NCBI GenBank assembly: GCA_029449245.1
Contig: JANATF010000002.1
Location: 3,658,001 to 3,722,000, forward strand
DNA from: Mortierella alpina
Lineage: Eukaryota; Mortierellomycota; Mortierellomycetes; Mortierellales; Mortierellaceae
DNA length: 64,000 bases
Direction: 5' to 3'
The notes beneath the pieces were generated by a model, which did not search any database, was not told the DNA's origin, and saw only the letters and a list, made by a program, of their open reading frames with translations. Positions 54,601-62,929 of this stretch are shown in pieces (position 1 is the stretch's first letter; each line of letters starts with the position of its first letter). A program made the translations under genes and the position numbers.

Positions 54601-57600
54601 GGGTTCCACTCTTCCTCTATCTCCACACGCACCCGCGGTCGCCTCCTCTCCCACATCCACTTTTTTACGGAAGCAACAACTCCGGGTAGCGAAGTGTACC
54701 TTGCCCTCCTTCGATCCTCTGACAACGACAACGACCAACATACCAACGACGACCCCGAATCTCCCGAACAACTACCACCCGAAGTCCCACCTCCTCCCCC
54801 TCCCCCTCCTCTTCATCCCGCCATTCACGCCATCGTCCACAACGAGTATCCTGATGTGTTCCCATCGTCCCTTCCCTCTGGTCTTCCCCCTGACCGCGGC
54901 GACTCTATGCGCATTGAAACCGACCCCACCGCCGACCCACCGTTCAAACCTGTCATTCGCCTCTCTATCGCCGAGCTTGACGAACTCAAAAAACAACTGG
55001 ATGATCTCCTGTCCAAAAAATTCATCAAACCCAGCACATCCCCTTACGGCGCCCCGGTCCTCTTTGTCAAAAAAGCGGATGGATCGCTTCGCTTGTGTGT
55101 CGATTACAGAGGCCTCAACCGGATCACCAAAAAGAACCGCCACCCTCTACCCCGCATCGATGAATTGATTGACCGCTTCCGAGGAGCTCAGTTCTTCACG
55201 AAGTTGGATCTTATATCTGGCTACCACCAGCAACGGATCTACGAGCCCCACACCCACAAAACTGCATTCCGCTGTAGATATGGGCATTTCGAGTTTAATG
55301 TTGTTCCGTTTGGGCTCACAAATGCTCCGGCAGCATTCTCGAAAATGATGTTGAGGGTCTTCGATCCGGCGCTAGACAAGTACGTCGTAGTCTACCTAGA
55401 CGACATCCTGATATACTCCAAGACAAAAGCCGAACACCTTCAGCACATCCGTTCCGTCCTCGCCCTCCTCCGCAAAAATGGCCTTTACGCCAAGCTCAGC
55501 AAGTGTTCCTTCATGCAAGAGCAGACCGAGTTCCTGGGTCATGTTATCTCCAAGGATGGCGTCCACACCAATGCCGGCCTAGTCCGCGCAATTCGAGAAT
55601 GGCCACGACCAGAGAAACAGAAGGATGTTCAACAATTCATTGGACTAGCTCAGTTCTACCAGCAATACATCAATAACTTTGCGGACATTGCACTTCCCCT
55701 CACAGCCCTACTAGGTGAAGGCCGACACTTCGTCTGGGACGAGACAACCGAGACTTCTTTTCTTGCCCTCAAAGAAGCCATCAGCACCGCCCCGGTCTTA
55801 CGGATCTTTGACCCCGCCCTGCGTACAACAGTTGAGACAGACGCATCCTGCTTTGCGGTGGGCGCTGTTCTCTTCCAGACAGACAAGAACGGAGTCTCCC
55901 GCCCGGTCGCCTTCACCTCCCGCAAGATGCAATCTGCTGAGAAAAACTACCCCACCCACGAACAAGAACTGCTTGCCGTTGTACACGCCTTGAAAACATG
56001 GCGATACTACCTCGACGGGTCCCATTTCATTGTGTATACCGATCACGACACCCTCCGGCACTTCCCCACCCAGCCCAAGCTCACCCGCCGCCAAGCCCGT
56101 TGGATGGAACTCCTTCAAGAATACGACTTTGATTTCAAGTATAAGCGAGGCTCCGACAATGTCGTTCCTGATGCCTTATCCCGCCGCCCTGACCATCGCG
56201 ATCCATCTTCACCCCCCTTGTCTGTCAACGCCCTGGACCTCCAGTCAGACCCAGGTTTGAGGCAGCGCCTGATCGATGGGTATAATGAGGACCCCAACTT
56301 GGCCTCAGTCTACCAAAGCTGCCTCCGGGGGAAGTCTTCGTCACTTTATTCGTTGCGCGATGGATTATTATACGTCGAACGACATGGTGATACCCTGCTT
56401 TGCATACCAAAGTCTTCTGACCTTCGCCTACTCCTCTTACATGATGTTCATGACGCCGCTATAGCCGGCCACCTTGGTTTCGACAAAACCTATGCCACCT
56501 TGCGTCGCCTCGCTTTCTGGCCGTCGATGTCAATTGATGTCCGCCGTTACGTTGAGTCCTGTGCGAGTTGTCAGCGCAACAAGACCGTCCGCCGGCTTCC
56601 TGCAGGTCTCCTTCAGCCCCTTGCGATCCCTGAACAACGCTGGGAGACGGTGTCAATGGACTTTGTTGTCAAACTTCCAACAACGGCGCGCAAGTTTGAC
56701 GCCATTACCGTTTTCGTTGACAAGCTCTCCAAACAAGTCCACTTCGCTCCTAGCCGGACTACTGACTCGGCCAAGGACGTCGCCAACTGTTTTTTCGCCA
56801 ATGTGTTCCGTCTCCACGGTTTACCCACTACCATTGTCTCGGATCGCGACTCCAAGTTCACTAGCACCTTCTGGCGCCGCCTTCAAGAGTGTCTAGGAAC
56901 CAAACTTGCTATGTCATCGGCATTCCATCCTCAAACAGATGGCCAGTCTGAACGCGCCATCCAAACCCTCAAGGCAATGCTACGCTCTCTTGTCAACCAT
57001 AAGCAAGACGACTGGGACCTCTACCTGCCCGCCGCAGAGTTTGCATACAACAATGCGGTCCACACCTCGACTGGAGTCTCCCCCTTCTTCTTGAACCATG
57101 GCGTCCACCCTCACGTTCCGGCGTCACTACTGAGCGCGAACGCACCCTCGTCGTCACCAGCAACGGACTTCGACTCATTTGTCTCTTCCCAACAGTCCGC
57201 CCTCGCCGTGGCACAGGACAGTCTGCTTACAGCCCAGCTGCAACAGATCAAGCATGCTGACGCCCACCGCCGCTCCCATTCCTACAAAGTCGGCGATCAA
57301 ATTTTGCTTAGCACAGAGCACATCACTACGGCTTATGACTCCACACGGCCCGCCGCCTCCCTCCAAGCTCGATACTTTGGACCATTTACTCTCCTTCAGC
57401 AGCGATCGCCAGTCTCCTTCCAGGTTGAACTTCCCCCCACCATGCGCATCCATGATGTTTTTCATGTTGATCGTTTCAAACCATTCCTGGAATCACCAGA
57501 GTCCCTTGGTCGCCGTACATTACCGGCTCCCGAACCAGAAGTCATTGACGGAAATATCGAACATGAAGTTGAAGGTATCCTCGCCCACAAGCTGGGTCGC

Positions 57601-59931
57601 AGCAAACAAACTGCAAGGTTCCTCATCAAGTGGGTCGGTTATGACGCCGCCGTGTCGACCTGGGAGCCTCTCCGAAGCCTCAGTCACTGTCAAGACATCC
57701 TCCGAGACTATTGCCAGCAACACGATCTTCTCTTTTTGTTAGGGGAAGGTGTCACAGTATCATAGAATGCCCTCGTACTTCGCCATCCTACTTCGCCATC
57801 TGCGCCTCCACGCGCACCTGCTTCGCCCTCCTCAAAGCACTTCGCCTTTCCCTCACATTAGTATAAATACCCTCTCGCCCGTGTATAATAAAGATCATCG
57901 GTTCCTGCCCCTTCCTCTTGTTCCCTAGTACTCCTGTCCACCCCCCGGCCTCCCTCTTGTTCCTTGTATCCCTCGTGTCCACACCCTCTTGTCCTGTTGC
58001 TATTACACAAACTGCCAACAAGGAAGGAAGACGAATGCAATGAATAGTTTGAGGACGAACAATGATATTAACCATACGTACGGCTTTATGCACTCTAGGT
58101 TAGCAGCTGGTACACGGATTCTGAACGACTCATTGTCGAAGACCTCGCAACTGTGCCTATGGTTGCGTTTACTCTGGACGGTTGGACCAGCCCTTTTCAA
58201 ATGTCGTTTCTAGCCATAACGGCGCATTGGATCAATGACGACTGGGAACAGGAGGACATCACTATCGGTTTTGAACAGCTCAAAGGCCCACACACAGGCG
58301 AAGCACTGATGGACGCCTTTATCATCGTTGTGGAGAGATTCAACCTGCAGCGGAAGGTCATGTCGATCACAAGCGACAATGGCTCCAACGTCCTCAAGCT
58401 TACTTCATTGTTTGAGGACTATACACGCCAGAACCACAATGAATGGTAAAACAAACCCATATGTGAGCTGCAGCACCTTGAGGTTGAGAACAATCATACT
58501 CCTGCCGTTATTTACTATTGTTCCTTTCTTTACTCACAACGATGTAGGAGAGTGTTCAAAGCTTCCAAGCAGCATGTACCTTGCCTTGCGCACGTTCTTA
58601 ATCTCGCTGTCCAGGCCATTATGGGCAAAGACGGATTGGCAGCGCAGGCACCGGACAATGCGGAGGCTTTGGATGCTGAAGATGACGCTGACGACTCTGG
58701 GGGACTCGTCCGTACCAGCATTGTTGAACGTGAGCCAGACGACCTGGATGATGGCGATGAGAACCTGGATCTGCCTCAGACAGTGGAGTCTATTGCTGGC
58801 GCAACAGTTGCGAACTTGGATAACAGCAGAATGACTCAGCGTGCGCTTGTCAAGTTGAGGAAGGGGATTGTCAAAATAAGGTATGCTCTATCATGTCAAC
58901 TTCGTGCGTCGGAACTGTTGCGCTCTCTAATATCGTACTTACAGTTACATATTGTTTTCTTCTGTGTGAACTTTAGGCGATCACCGCCGCGCCTTGAGAA
59001 GTTCAAGGAGCTAACTACAACCCCGAGCAAGAAGCAGGGACTTTGTCCCCTGCTTGACGTCTGCACGCGGTGGGGATCTACATATGATATGATAGACCGA
59101 GTGCTTCTCTGCAAGGATGCCTTCTGCACGCTGCTGCTGGAAGATGACCTGGACGAGTTCATGCTGGCGGAGGCGGAGTGGCGACGTCTCCTGTCTTTGA
59201 GAGACCTTCTGAAGCAGTTCGACAGACTCACGACAGAGGTCTGTGCCAGCAGGACCTACGTGACAATCCCATTGACGGTCATGGTGTACAACAACGTCAT
59301 GAACATTCTGGACGACTTCCAGGGTGAGAACATGGAGCGACTGCCTGACCTCAGCCGCGGCGTAGTTGCGGCGTACAACAAGCTCAGGAAGTACTACGCA
59401 GCCACGGACTTGTCGCCGATATACTCGGTTGCGACGGCGATTCATCCAGCGATGCGGTTTCAATATTGGTCAGACCAGCAATGGGGGGCCGAGTACGAAA
59501 GAGCTGCCAAGGAGTCTGTCCGAGCTGTGTGGACCGGCCAGTATGCTCAGGCTGCGGTAGTCACAGATGATGAGCTCACGCAGCCGCTTGACGAGCTAGG
59601 CGCTTGCGAGGACGTAGAGCTCAGGCTCCTCGGAAGAACAAGGCAACCAACAGGAGACGAGCTGGAGCGCTTTGTGTCGCAGCCTATTGTCTTGGCGAAG
59701 CCTCTACAGTGGTGGAAATTGTACCAGGGTGAGTTTCCATTGTTGGCTAAAATGGCGAAAGACTTCTTGGCTGTCCCAGCGACCTCAGCCCCGTCAGAGC
59801 GATGCTTCTCGAAAGCACGATCACTTCTGCCTTACACAAGGAACCGCCTCGGAGCTGGCAGGATCAAGGAGCAGATGCTGCTGAACTCTTGGATTGGGTA
59901 TTTCAGTCGCAAGGAACGTAGTGGTCGCTAG
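51680..59931 (+). CDS. hAT-2 transposase (exons intact, intron 2 carries a retrotransposon)
   Basis: Exons 51680-51718 (MSKPNSTDFFDEL), 51810-52385, 58099-58445, 58548-58880 and 58977-59931 mirror hAT-1 exactly in length and give the same 749-residue protein (BED finger, RNase-H-like core, C-terminal dimerisation block). Intron 2 normally spans about 97 bp but here is 52386-58098, because a 5.6-kb LTR element was inserted 11 bp after the donor CGG|GTATGT. The donor and acceptor sequences survive. The LTR lies in the same transcriptional sense and carries AATAAA, so transcripts may end early; activity is uncertain. Confidence 0.88.
52392..52396. repeat. 5-bp target-site duplication of the LTR element (left)
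   Basis: CAAAC immediately before the 5' LTR; the second copy is at 58008-58012. The uninterrupted sequence in hAT-1 (GTCAAACTGCC on the minus strand) confirms the insertion point. Confidence 0.95.
52397..52654 (+). repeat. 5' LTR
   Basis: 258 bp, TGTCACAG to TATTACA. It contains TATAAATA at 52509-52516 and AATAAA at 52534-52539, plus a short direct repeat TACTTCGCCATC near the start. Confidence 0.95.
52655..52678 (+). promoter_or_regulatory. primer-binding site, probably initiator-Met tRNA
   Basis: Directly after the LTR, TGGTAGC is complementary to the GCTACCA end of eukaryotic initiator tRNA-Met. The TCGATCC further on also resembles its T-loop complement. The middle is not a perfect match, so the tRNA assignment is tentative. 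Confidence 0.6.
52799..53815 (+). CDS. gag: retrotransposon Gag with zinc knuckle
   Basis: 338 residues from ATG to TAA. A central capsid-like helical domain (ACNNFIDNQREYFTVVDLSL, SDAKSWWRSSGLS, ALHWFVKGLESDTSKEVKL) is typical of Ty3/gypsy Gag. A C-terminal CCHC knuckle follows (CFRCRKIGHMASNC). Forms the virus-like particle and packages the RNA. The last 22 bp contain the slippery heptamer GGGAAAC, through which pol is reached in the -1 frame. Confidence 0.93.
   Translation: MEQLDALLVGIEPDRQNSIRRAFEDLTAAATSAPTPAPAPAAPTERELQAERRDVVRTLAQVLKPQRPPPYAGEIDADACNNFIDNQREYFTVVDLSLSEWVQYTALNLISDAKSWWRSSGLSINTPWPRFEEDFLAFHTPPNAVAAAREALESLKQGKRTVALYTHEFRRLLRRVPTLDKGTALHWFVKGLESDTSKEVKLRQCATLEEAISVATLIHSILFPNGPTVAPKQNSSDMDIDTLHVAINNLTAQVNYLSQGSNRNNNAPRPSKLTPGEKAHLIANKGCFRCRKIGHMASNCRSFPNQPQHQPSRQFNNLETSAPQQPASHAQSGNVNSN
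53794..53800 (+). promoter_or_regulatory. -1 ribosomal frameshift heptamer GGGAAAC
   Basis: In the gag frame it reads G GGA AAC, the X XXY YYZ register needed for -1 slippage, 12 bp before the gag stop TAA (53813-53815). After slippage reading continues GGG AAA CGT straight into the long pol frame. A downstream RNA structure was not evaluated. Confidence 0.75.
53801..57765 (+). CDS. pol: retrotransposon Pol (PR-RT-RH-IN-chromodomain)
   Basis: Pol has no ATG of its own near the start; it continues gag after the -1 shift and runs to a TAG lying inside the 3' LTR. Domains: aspartic protease (LIDGGAQGNVIS, about 54283-54318), reverse transcriptase (RLCVDYRGLNRITKKNRHPL, FTKLDLISGYHQQ, VVYLDDILIYSK with YLDD at 55393-55404), RNase H (VETDASCFAVGAVLFQ, VYTDHDTLRH), integrase with an HHCC finger (HDAAIAGHLGF, CASCQRNK) and catalytic residues in SMDFVVKL, VSDRDSKF and PQTDGQSERA, and a C-terminal chromodomain (VEGILAHKLGRSKQTARFLI, KWVGYDAAVSTWEPL). 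The chromodomain marks a chromovirus, a clade that targets marked chromatin. The protease has DGG where DSG or DTG is usual. No disabling change is seen. Confidence 0.95.
57741..57749 (+). promoter_or_regulatory. polypurine tract
   Basis: AGGGGAAGG directly before the 3' LTR, the primer site for plus-strand DNA synthesis. It also encodes Pol residues, so it is under a double constraint. Confidence 0.8.
57750..58007 (+). repeat. 3' LTR
   Basis: 258 bp identical to the 5' LTR by direct reading. Its first 16 bases supply the last codons and the stop of pol. Followed by the second CAAAC. Confidence 0.95.
58008..58012. repeat. 5-bp target-site duplication of the LTR element (right)
   Basis: CAAAC, matching 52392-52396. 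Confidence 0.95.
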
Positions 59932-60019
59932 TCTTCTCAATCTGATAATAAAAGTAAACGTGTGAAAGAATGTTAACGATATTGATCCAATCAAGGTCCC
60001 ATCAACCTACGGTCAAGTA

Positions 60020-60485
60020 AATAACTAGTCGAATGAAGGTCGAGTCGCAAAATAGCTGAGTCAAATGACGGTCGAGTCGATTATCGGTCGAGCCGAATGG
60101 CTGTCGAGTCGAATGGCTGTCAAGTCGAATGGATGTCGAGTCGAATGGTTGTCGAGTCGAATGGTTGTCGAGTCGAATGGAGTATCGAGTCGAATGACTG
60201 TCGAGTCGAATATCAGTCGAGTCGAATGGCTGTCGAGTCGATTATCAGTCGAGTCGAATGACTGTCGAGTCGAATATCCGTCGAGTCGAATGACTGTCGA
60301 GTCGAATATCGTCGAGTCGAATGGCTGTCGAGTCGAATGGCTGTCGAGTCGAATGCCGTCGAGTCGAATGATGGTCGAGTCGAATGACGCTTTCATTCGA
60401 CATAGGTCGAGTCGAACGTATTCGACATTCGACCCGAGAAAGTCGAGTCGAACCCGAATGGGGTGCATATTCGACTCGACTCGAC
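60020..60485. repeat. subterminal array A of hAT-2
   Basis: Inverted counterpart of 47680-48070. The distance from transposase stop to element end is 570 nt here against 506 nt in hAT-1, a gain of 64 bp or four 16-bp units. Confidence 0.9.
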
Positions 60486-60500
60486 GTTTGAGAAACCGTA

Positions 60501-60508
60501 GGTGGAGG
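60501..60508. repeat. 8-bp target-site duplication of hAT-2 (right)
   Basis: GGTGGAGG directly after the hAT-2 end. Confidence 0.93.
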
Positions 60509-60824
60509 TGAAGGAGAGGAGACGTTATAGGGCGCAGAGCTGCTGAGGTGCAAAGATGAGGAGCGCAGAGATGATGGAGTGCAGAAATGAGGAGTGCAGA
60601 GATGATGGAGTGCAGAGATGAGGGAATGTAGAGATGAGGGAATGAAATGAAGGAAGAGAAGGAAGAGAGCGAGCGCTGCTGCAAGATTCGGGTTGGACAT
60701 GGTTGCATGTACTAGCAGAAGGAAAGGAACGGGGGAAAAAGAATGGCGCGAATGTTTTTTTTTCGAGCTAAAGAAAAAAATATGCATGCACGTTGCAAAG
60801 GGTACATACTTACTTCACGTATGG

Positions 60825-61435
60825 GTCGAGTCGAATGTCGGTCGAGTCGAATGAATGAGAGCCCAGTCGAATATTCGTCGAGTCGAATGAGAGCCTAGTC
60901 GAATGTCCGTCGAGTCGAATGAATGTCGAGTCGAATATCCGTCGAGTCGAATGAATGTCGAGTCGAATATCCGTCGAGTCGAATGAATGTCGAGTCGAAT
61001 ATCCGTCGAGTCGAATGACTGTCGAGTCGAATGACTGTCGAGTCGAATGGCTGTCGAGTCGAATGACTGTCGAGTCGAATGGAGTGCCGAGTCGAATGAC
61101 TGTCGAGTCGAATATCAGTCGAGTCGAATGACTGTCGAGTCGAATATCAGTCGAGTCGAATGGCTGTCGAGTCGAATATCCGTCGAGTCGAATGAATGTC
61201 GAGTCGAATATCCGTCGAATCTAATGAGAGCCATGTCGAATGGAGTGTCGAGTCGAATATCCGTCGAGTCGAATGGCTGTCGAGTCGAATGAGTGTCGAG
61301 TCGAATGGCTGTCGAGTCGAATGGATGTCGAGTCGAATGGAGCATCATTCGACAAGTGTCGAGTCGAATAGACCCATCATTCGTATTCGAAAAGTCGAGT
61401 CGAACCCGAGTCGAATGTCGAATGTCGAATATTCG
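60825..61435. repeat. subterminal array B of hAT-1
   Basis: Inverted counterpart of 50820-51360, longer by 80 bp (five 16-bp units). The extra units fall in two places: one around 60960-61040 and one around 61100-61160. Confidence 0.9.
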
Positions 61436-61447
61436 TGAGAAACCGTA

Positions 61448-61455
61448 GTTAGAAG
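61448..61455. repeat. 8-bp target-site duplication of hAT-1 (right)
   Basis: GTTAGAAG, matching 47650-47657. Confidence 0.93.
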
Positions 61456-62794
61456 AAAACTGAAAAAGCCAATCCTCGTTTCAACAATGACGTCGTCATA
61501 GAAAGCAGCATTCCAGACATTCTCGCTTCTTACCTACTGCTACTGTGTTGCACCACTGTCTTCATATGCTGTTGTAAGAAAGAGAGAGTGTTTTTTGAAG
61601 CGGTTGACTCCACTGATTTTTAATAGTCTCCACTGACCGTGGTTTACTCCACTGTTTTTTATAGTGGTTGGGTCCACTTTCGCTTCGCCTTTGTAGAGCG
61701 AAGAAGTGATGATACCGCTACCTTGCCTTCCATGTTTAGCCAGCGGGGAAGTGGACCCGCTGCCTTGCCCTCGGTTTGTTATAGCGAGAGGGTGCCCGCT
61801 GTCTTGGCTGCCTTCCATGTTTAGCCAGCGGGGAAGTGGACCCGCTGCCTTGCCCTCGGTTTATTATAGCGAGAGGTCGCCCGCTGCCTTGTCTTCCATT
61901 TTGCTAGCGACACTGAGGAAAACAGAAAAAGCCAAAAAAAAAGCTTGTTAATTGAGCAGGCTCATTCCTCATTTCGAGAAAACAGAGTTTGTTGAGCTGG
62001 CATGACTTTGAGGAAGGACGTGCTTGAGAGGAGTATCCAAAGAGATGAATCTTACCTTGTGTGCTGCTGAAAAGAGTTGAACGAGTAGCGAAGAGAGGAG
62101 GAAAGAAAAGAAAAGCTTGTGCAGAGTAGAAAATCACTTTTCTCGGGCCACTCCGCCGAAGACGCTGTCTCGCAAAGTACAGACACGCCCATGCATGCTG
62201 TCAATACACAGGAGAGCAGAAAAGCGTCATCGTGAGCACAAGGAATGTCAATGCAGTTGGTGAATGAGTCAAGCTCATTCCAAATTTGATTCCTCAATCA
62301 GCGCTGCAATCCTGGTTTTTACCTCGTCCAGCGCTTGCCATCAATTTGCAAATGAGCATGCAAGGCTACTGCGATGCTATCATCCTGCTCCATGCTGCTG
62401 GTAAGACTAGGGAAAGCTCGTAACACGAGTCAGAAGAAAGCTCTCTCTACTGTGCTTGTCCACTCCAAAAATGCACAGACTCCAGGAAACCAAAGACCTC
62501 CCAGAGCCTATACTACAAACCGTGGAACCTGTTCTTGTGGGGGGGGATCCTGAAGCTTACTTTAGCTGTATCAAAGACGAGTAAGGGCGGGTGGCAGGAA
62601 AGGAGCAGGCAGGAGGGAAGACAAAGAGCATAAAGTAAGCAAAGGCTAAAATGCAGAGCATATGCGACCTTGGATTACGGGGTTTATTACGGCCTGCATT
62701 CTCAGACATACCTCTCTTCTCCCTCTTTCTCCCTTTGGTTTTCCTCTTCCCACCTTTCACGTTCTCACCTTCCACCTCCTCACCATTTACTTCG
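61456..62794. other. gene-poor region right of the transposon nest
   Basis: No convincing gene. It includes an 85-bp tandem duplication (61728-61900). Two segments are coding-like on the minus strand: one ending at a donor near 62052, and one near 62323-62391 that reads MEQDDSIAVALHAHLQIDGK before a GTAAAA donor. Neither could be joined into a gene. Confidence 0.4.
61728..61900. repeat. 85-bp tandem duplication
   Basis: The segment starting TTCCATGTTTAGCCAGCGGG recurs at 61728 and 61813, and the shared sequence continues through CTGCCTTGCCCTCGGTTT. Two copies with few differences. Confidence 0.85.
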
Positions 62795-62929
62795 CTAGCT
62801 TTCCTCTTCATAGCGTTCCTCTCTCCTCTGTATCCCCCAGTAAGGTATGTCCTCGTCCGCAACAGCTCCTGGGTCAAAGTCCTCCGACAACTTACACTTT
62901 GCACTGTCCAGCAGTTCGTCCACTTTCAT
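62795..62929 (-). CDS. possible short exon or small protein, unknown
   Basis: 44 codons from the ATG at 62929 to TAG at 62795-62797: MKVDELLDSAKCKLSEDFDP, then acidic sequence ending YEEES. Composition is ordered then charged, unlike the repeats around it. It could be the 3' exon of a gene with upstream exons towards 63050. Not recognised. Confidence 0.25.
   Translation of the reverse strand: MKVDELLDSAKCKLSEDFDPGAVADEDIPYWGIQRREERYEEES

Larger units (their letters stand above)
52397..58007 (+). mobile_element. intact Ty3/gypsy chromovirus-type LTR retrotransposon
   Basis: 5,611 bp bounded by identical 258-bp LTRs that start TG and end CA, within a 5-bp duplication (CAAAC). Order: LTR, tRNA primer site, gag, pol (protease, reverse transcriptase, RNase H, integrase, chromodomain), purine tract, LTR. 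Both reading frames are open and LTR identity is complete by eye, so insertion is recent. Confidence 0.96.
50810..60500 (+). mobile_element. hAT-2: second hAT copy inserted into hAT-1
   Basis: Begins TACGGTTTCTCACGAA at 50810 and ends TTTGAGAAACCGTA at 60500, between copies of GGTGGAGG. Orientation is opposite to hAT-1, so the two form a large inverted repeat. Without the retrotransposon in its second intron (52397-58007 plus one 5-bp duplication) it is 4,075 bp, against 4,091 bp for hAT-1. The 16-bp difference is the net result of array changes: hAT-2 has 64 bp more in array A and 80 bp less in array B. Confidence 0.93.
47658..61447 (-). mobile_element. hAT-1: outer hAT DNA transposon, split by hAT-2
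   Basis: Ends are the 12-bp terminal inverted repeats TACGGTTTCTCA (47658) and its complement (61436-61447), flanked by the duplicated octamer GTTAGAAG. An 8-bp duplication is the hallmark of the hAT superfamily. The element itself is 47658-50809 plus 60509-61447, about 4.09 kb. Everything between is a second copy inserted into it. Order on the minus strand: 5' end with 16-bp repeat array, leader, transposase, short array, 3' end. The transposase reading frame is intact. Confidence 0.93.

Noticed and set aside
47658-61447. Single giant palindrome or assembly artefact
   Set aside because: The inverted symmetry is fully explained by two opposite hAT copies with separate 8-bp duplications. Array lengths differ between arms, which a simple fold-back artefact would not give.
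62052-62297. Minus-strand frame right of the nest as the missing upstream exon of the CENP-W-like gene
   Set aside because: It ends at a plausible donor, but its Ser/Cys/Phe-rich sequence lacks the basic and helical features expected, so I could not join it to 47610.
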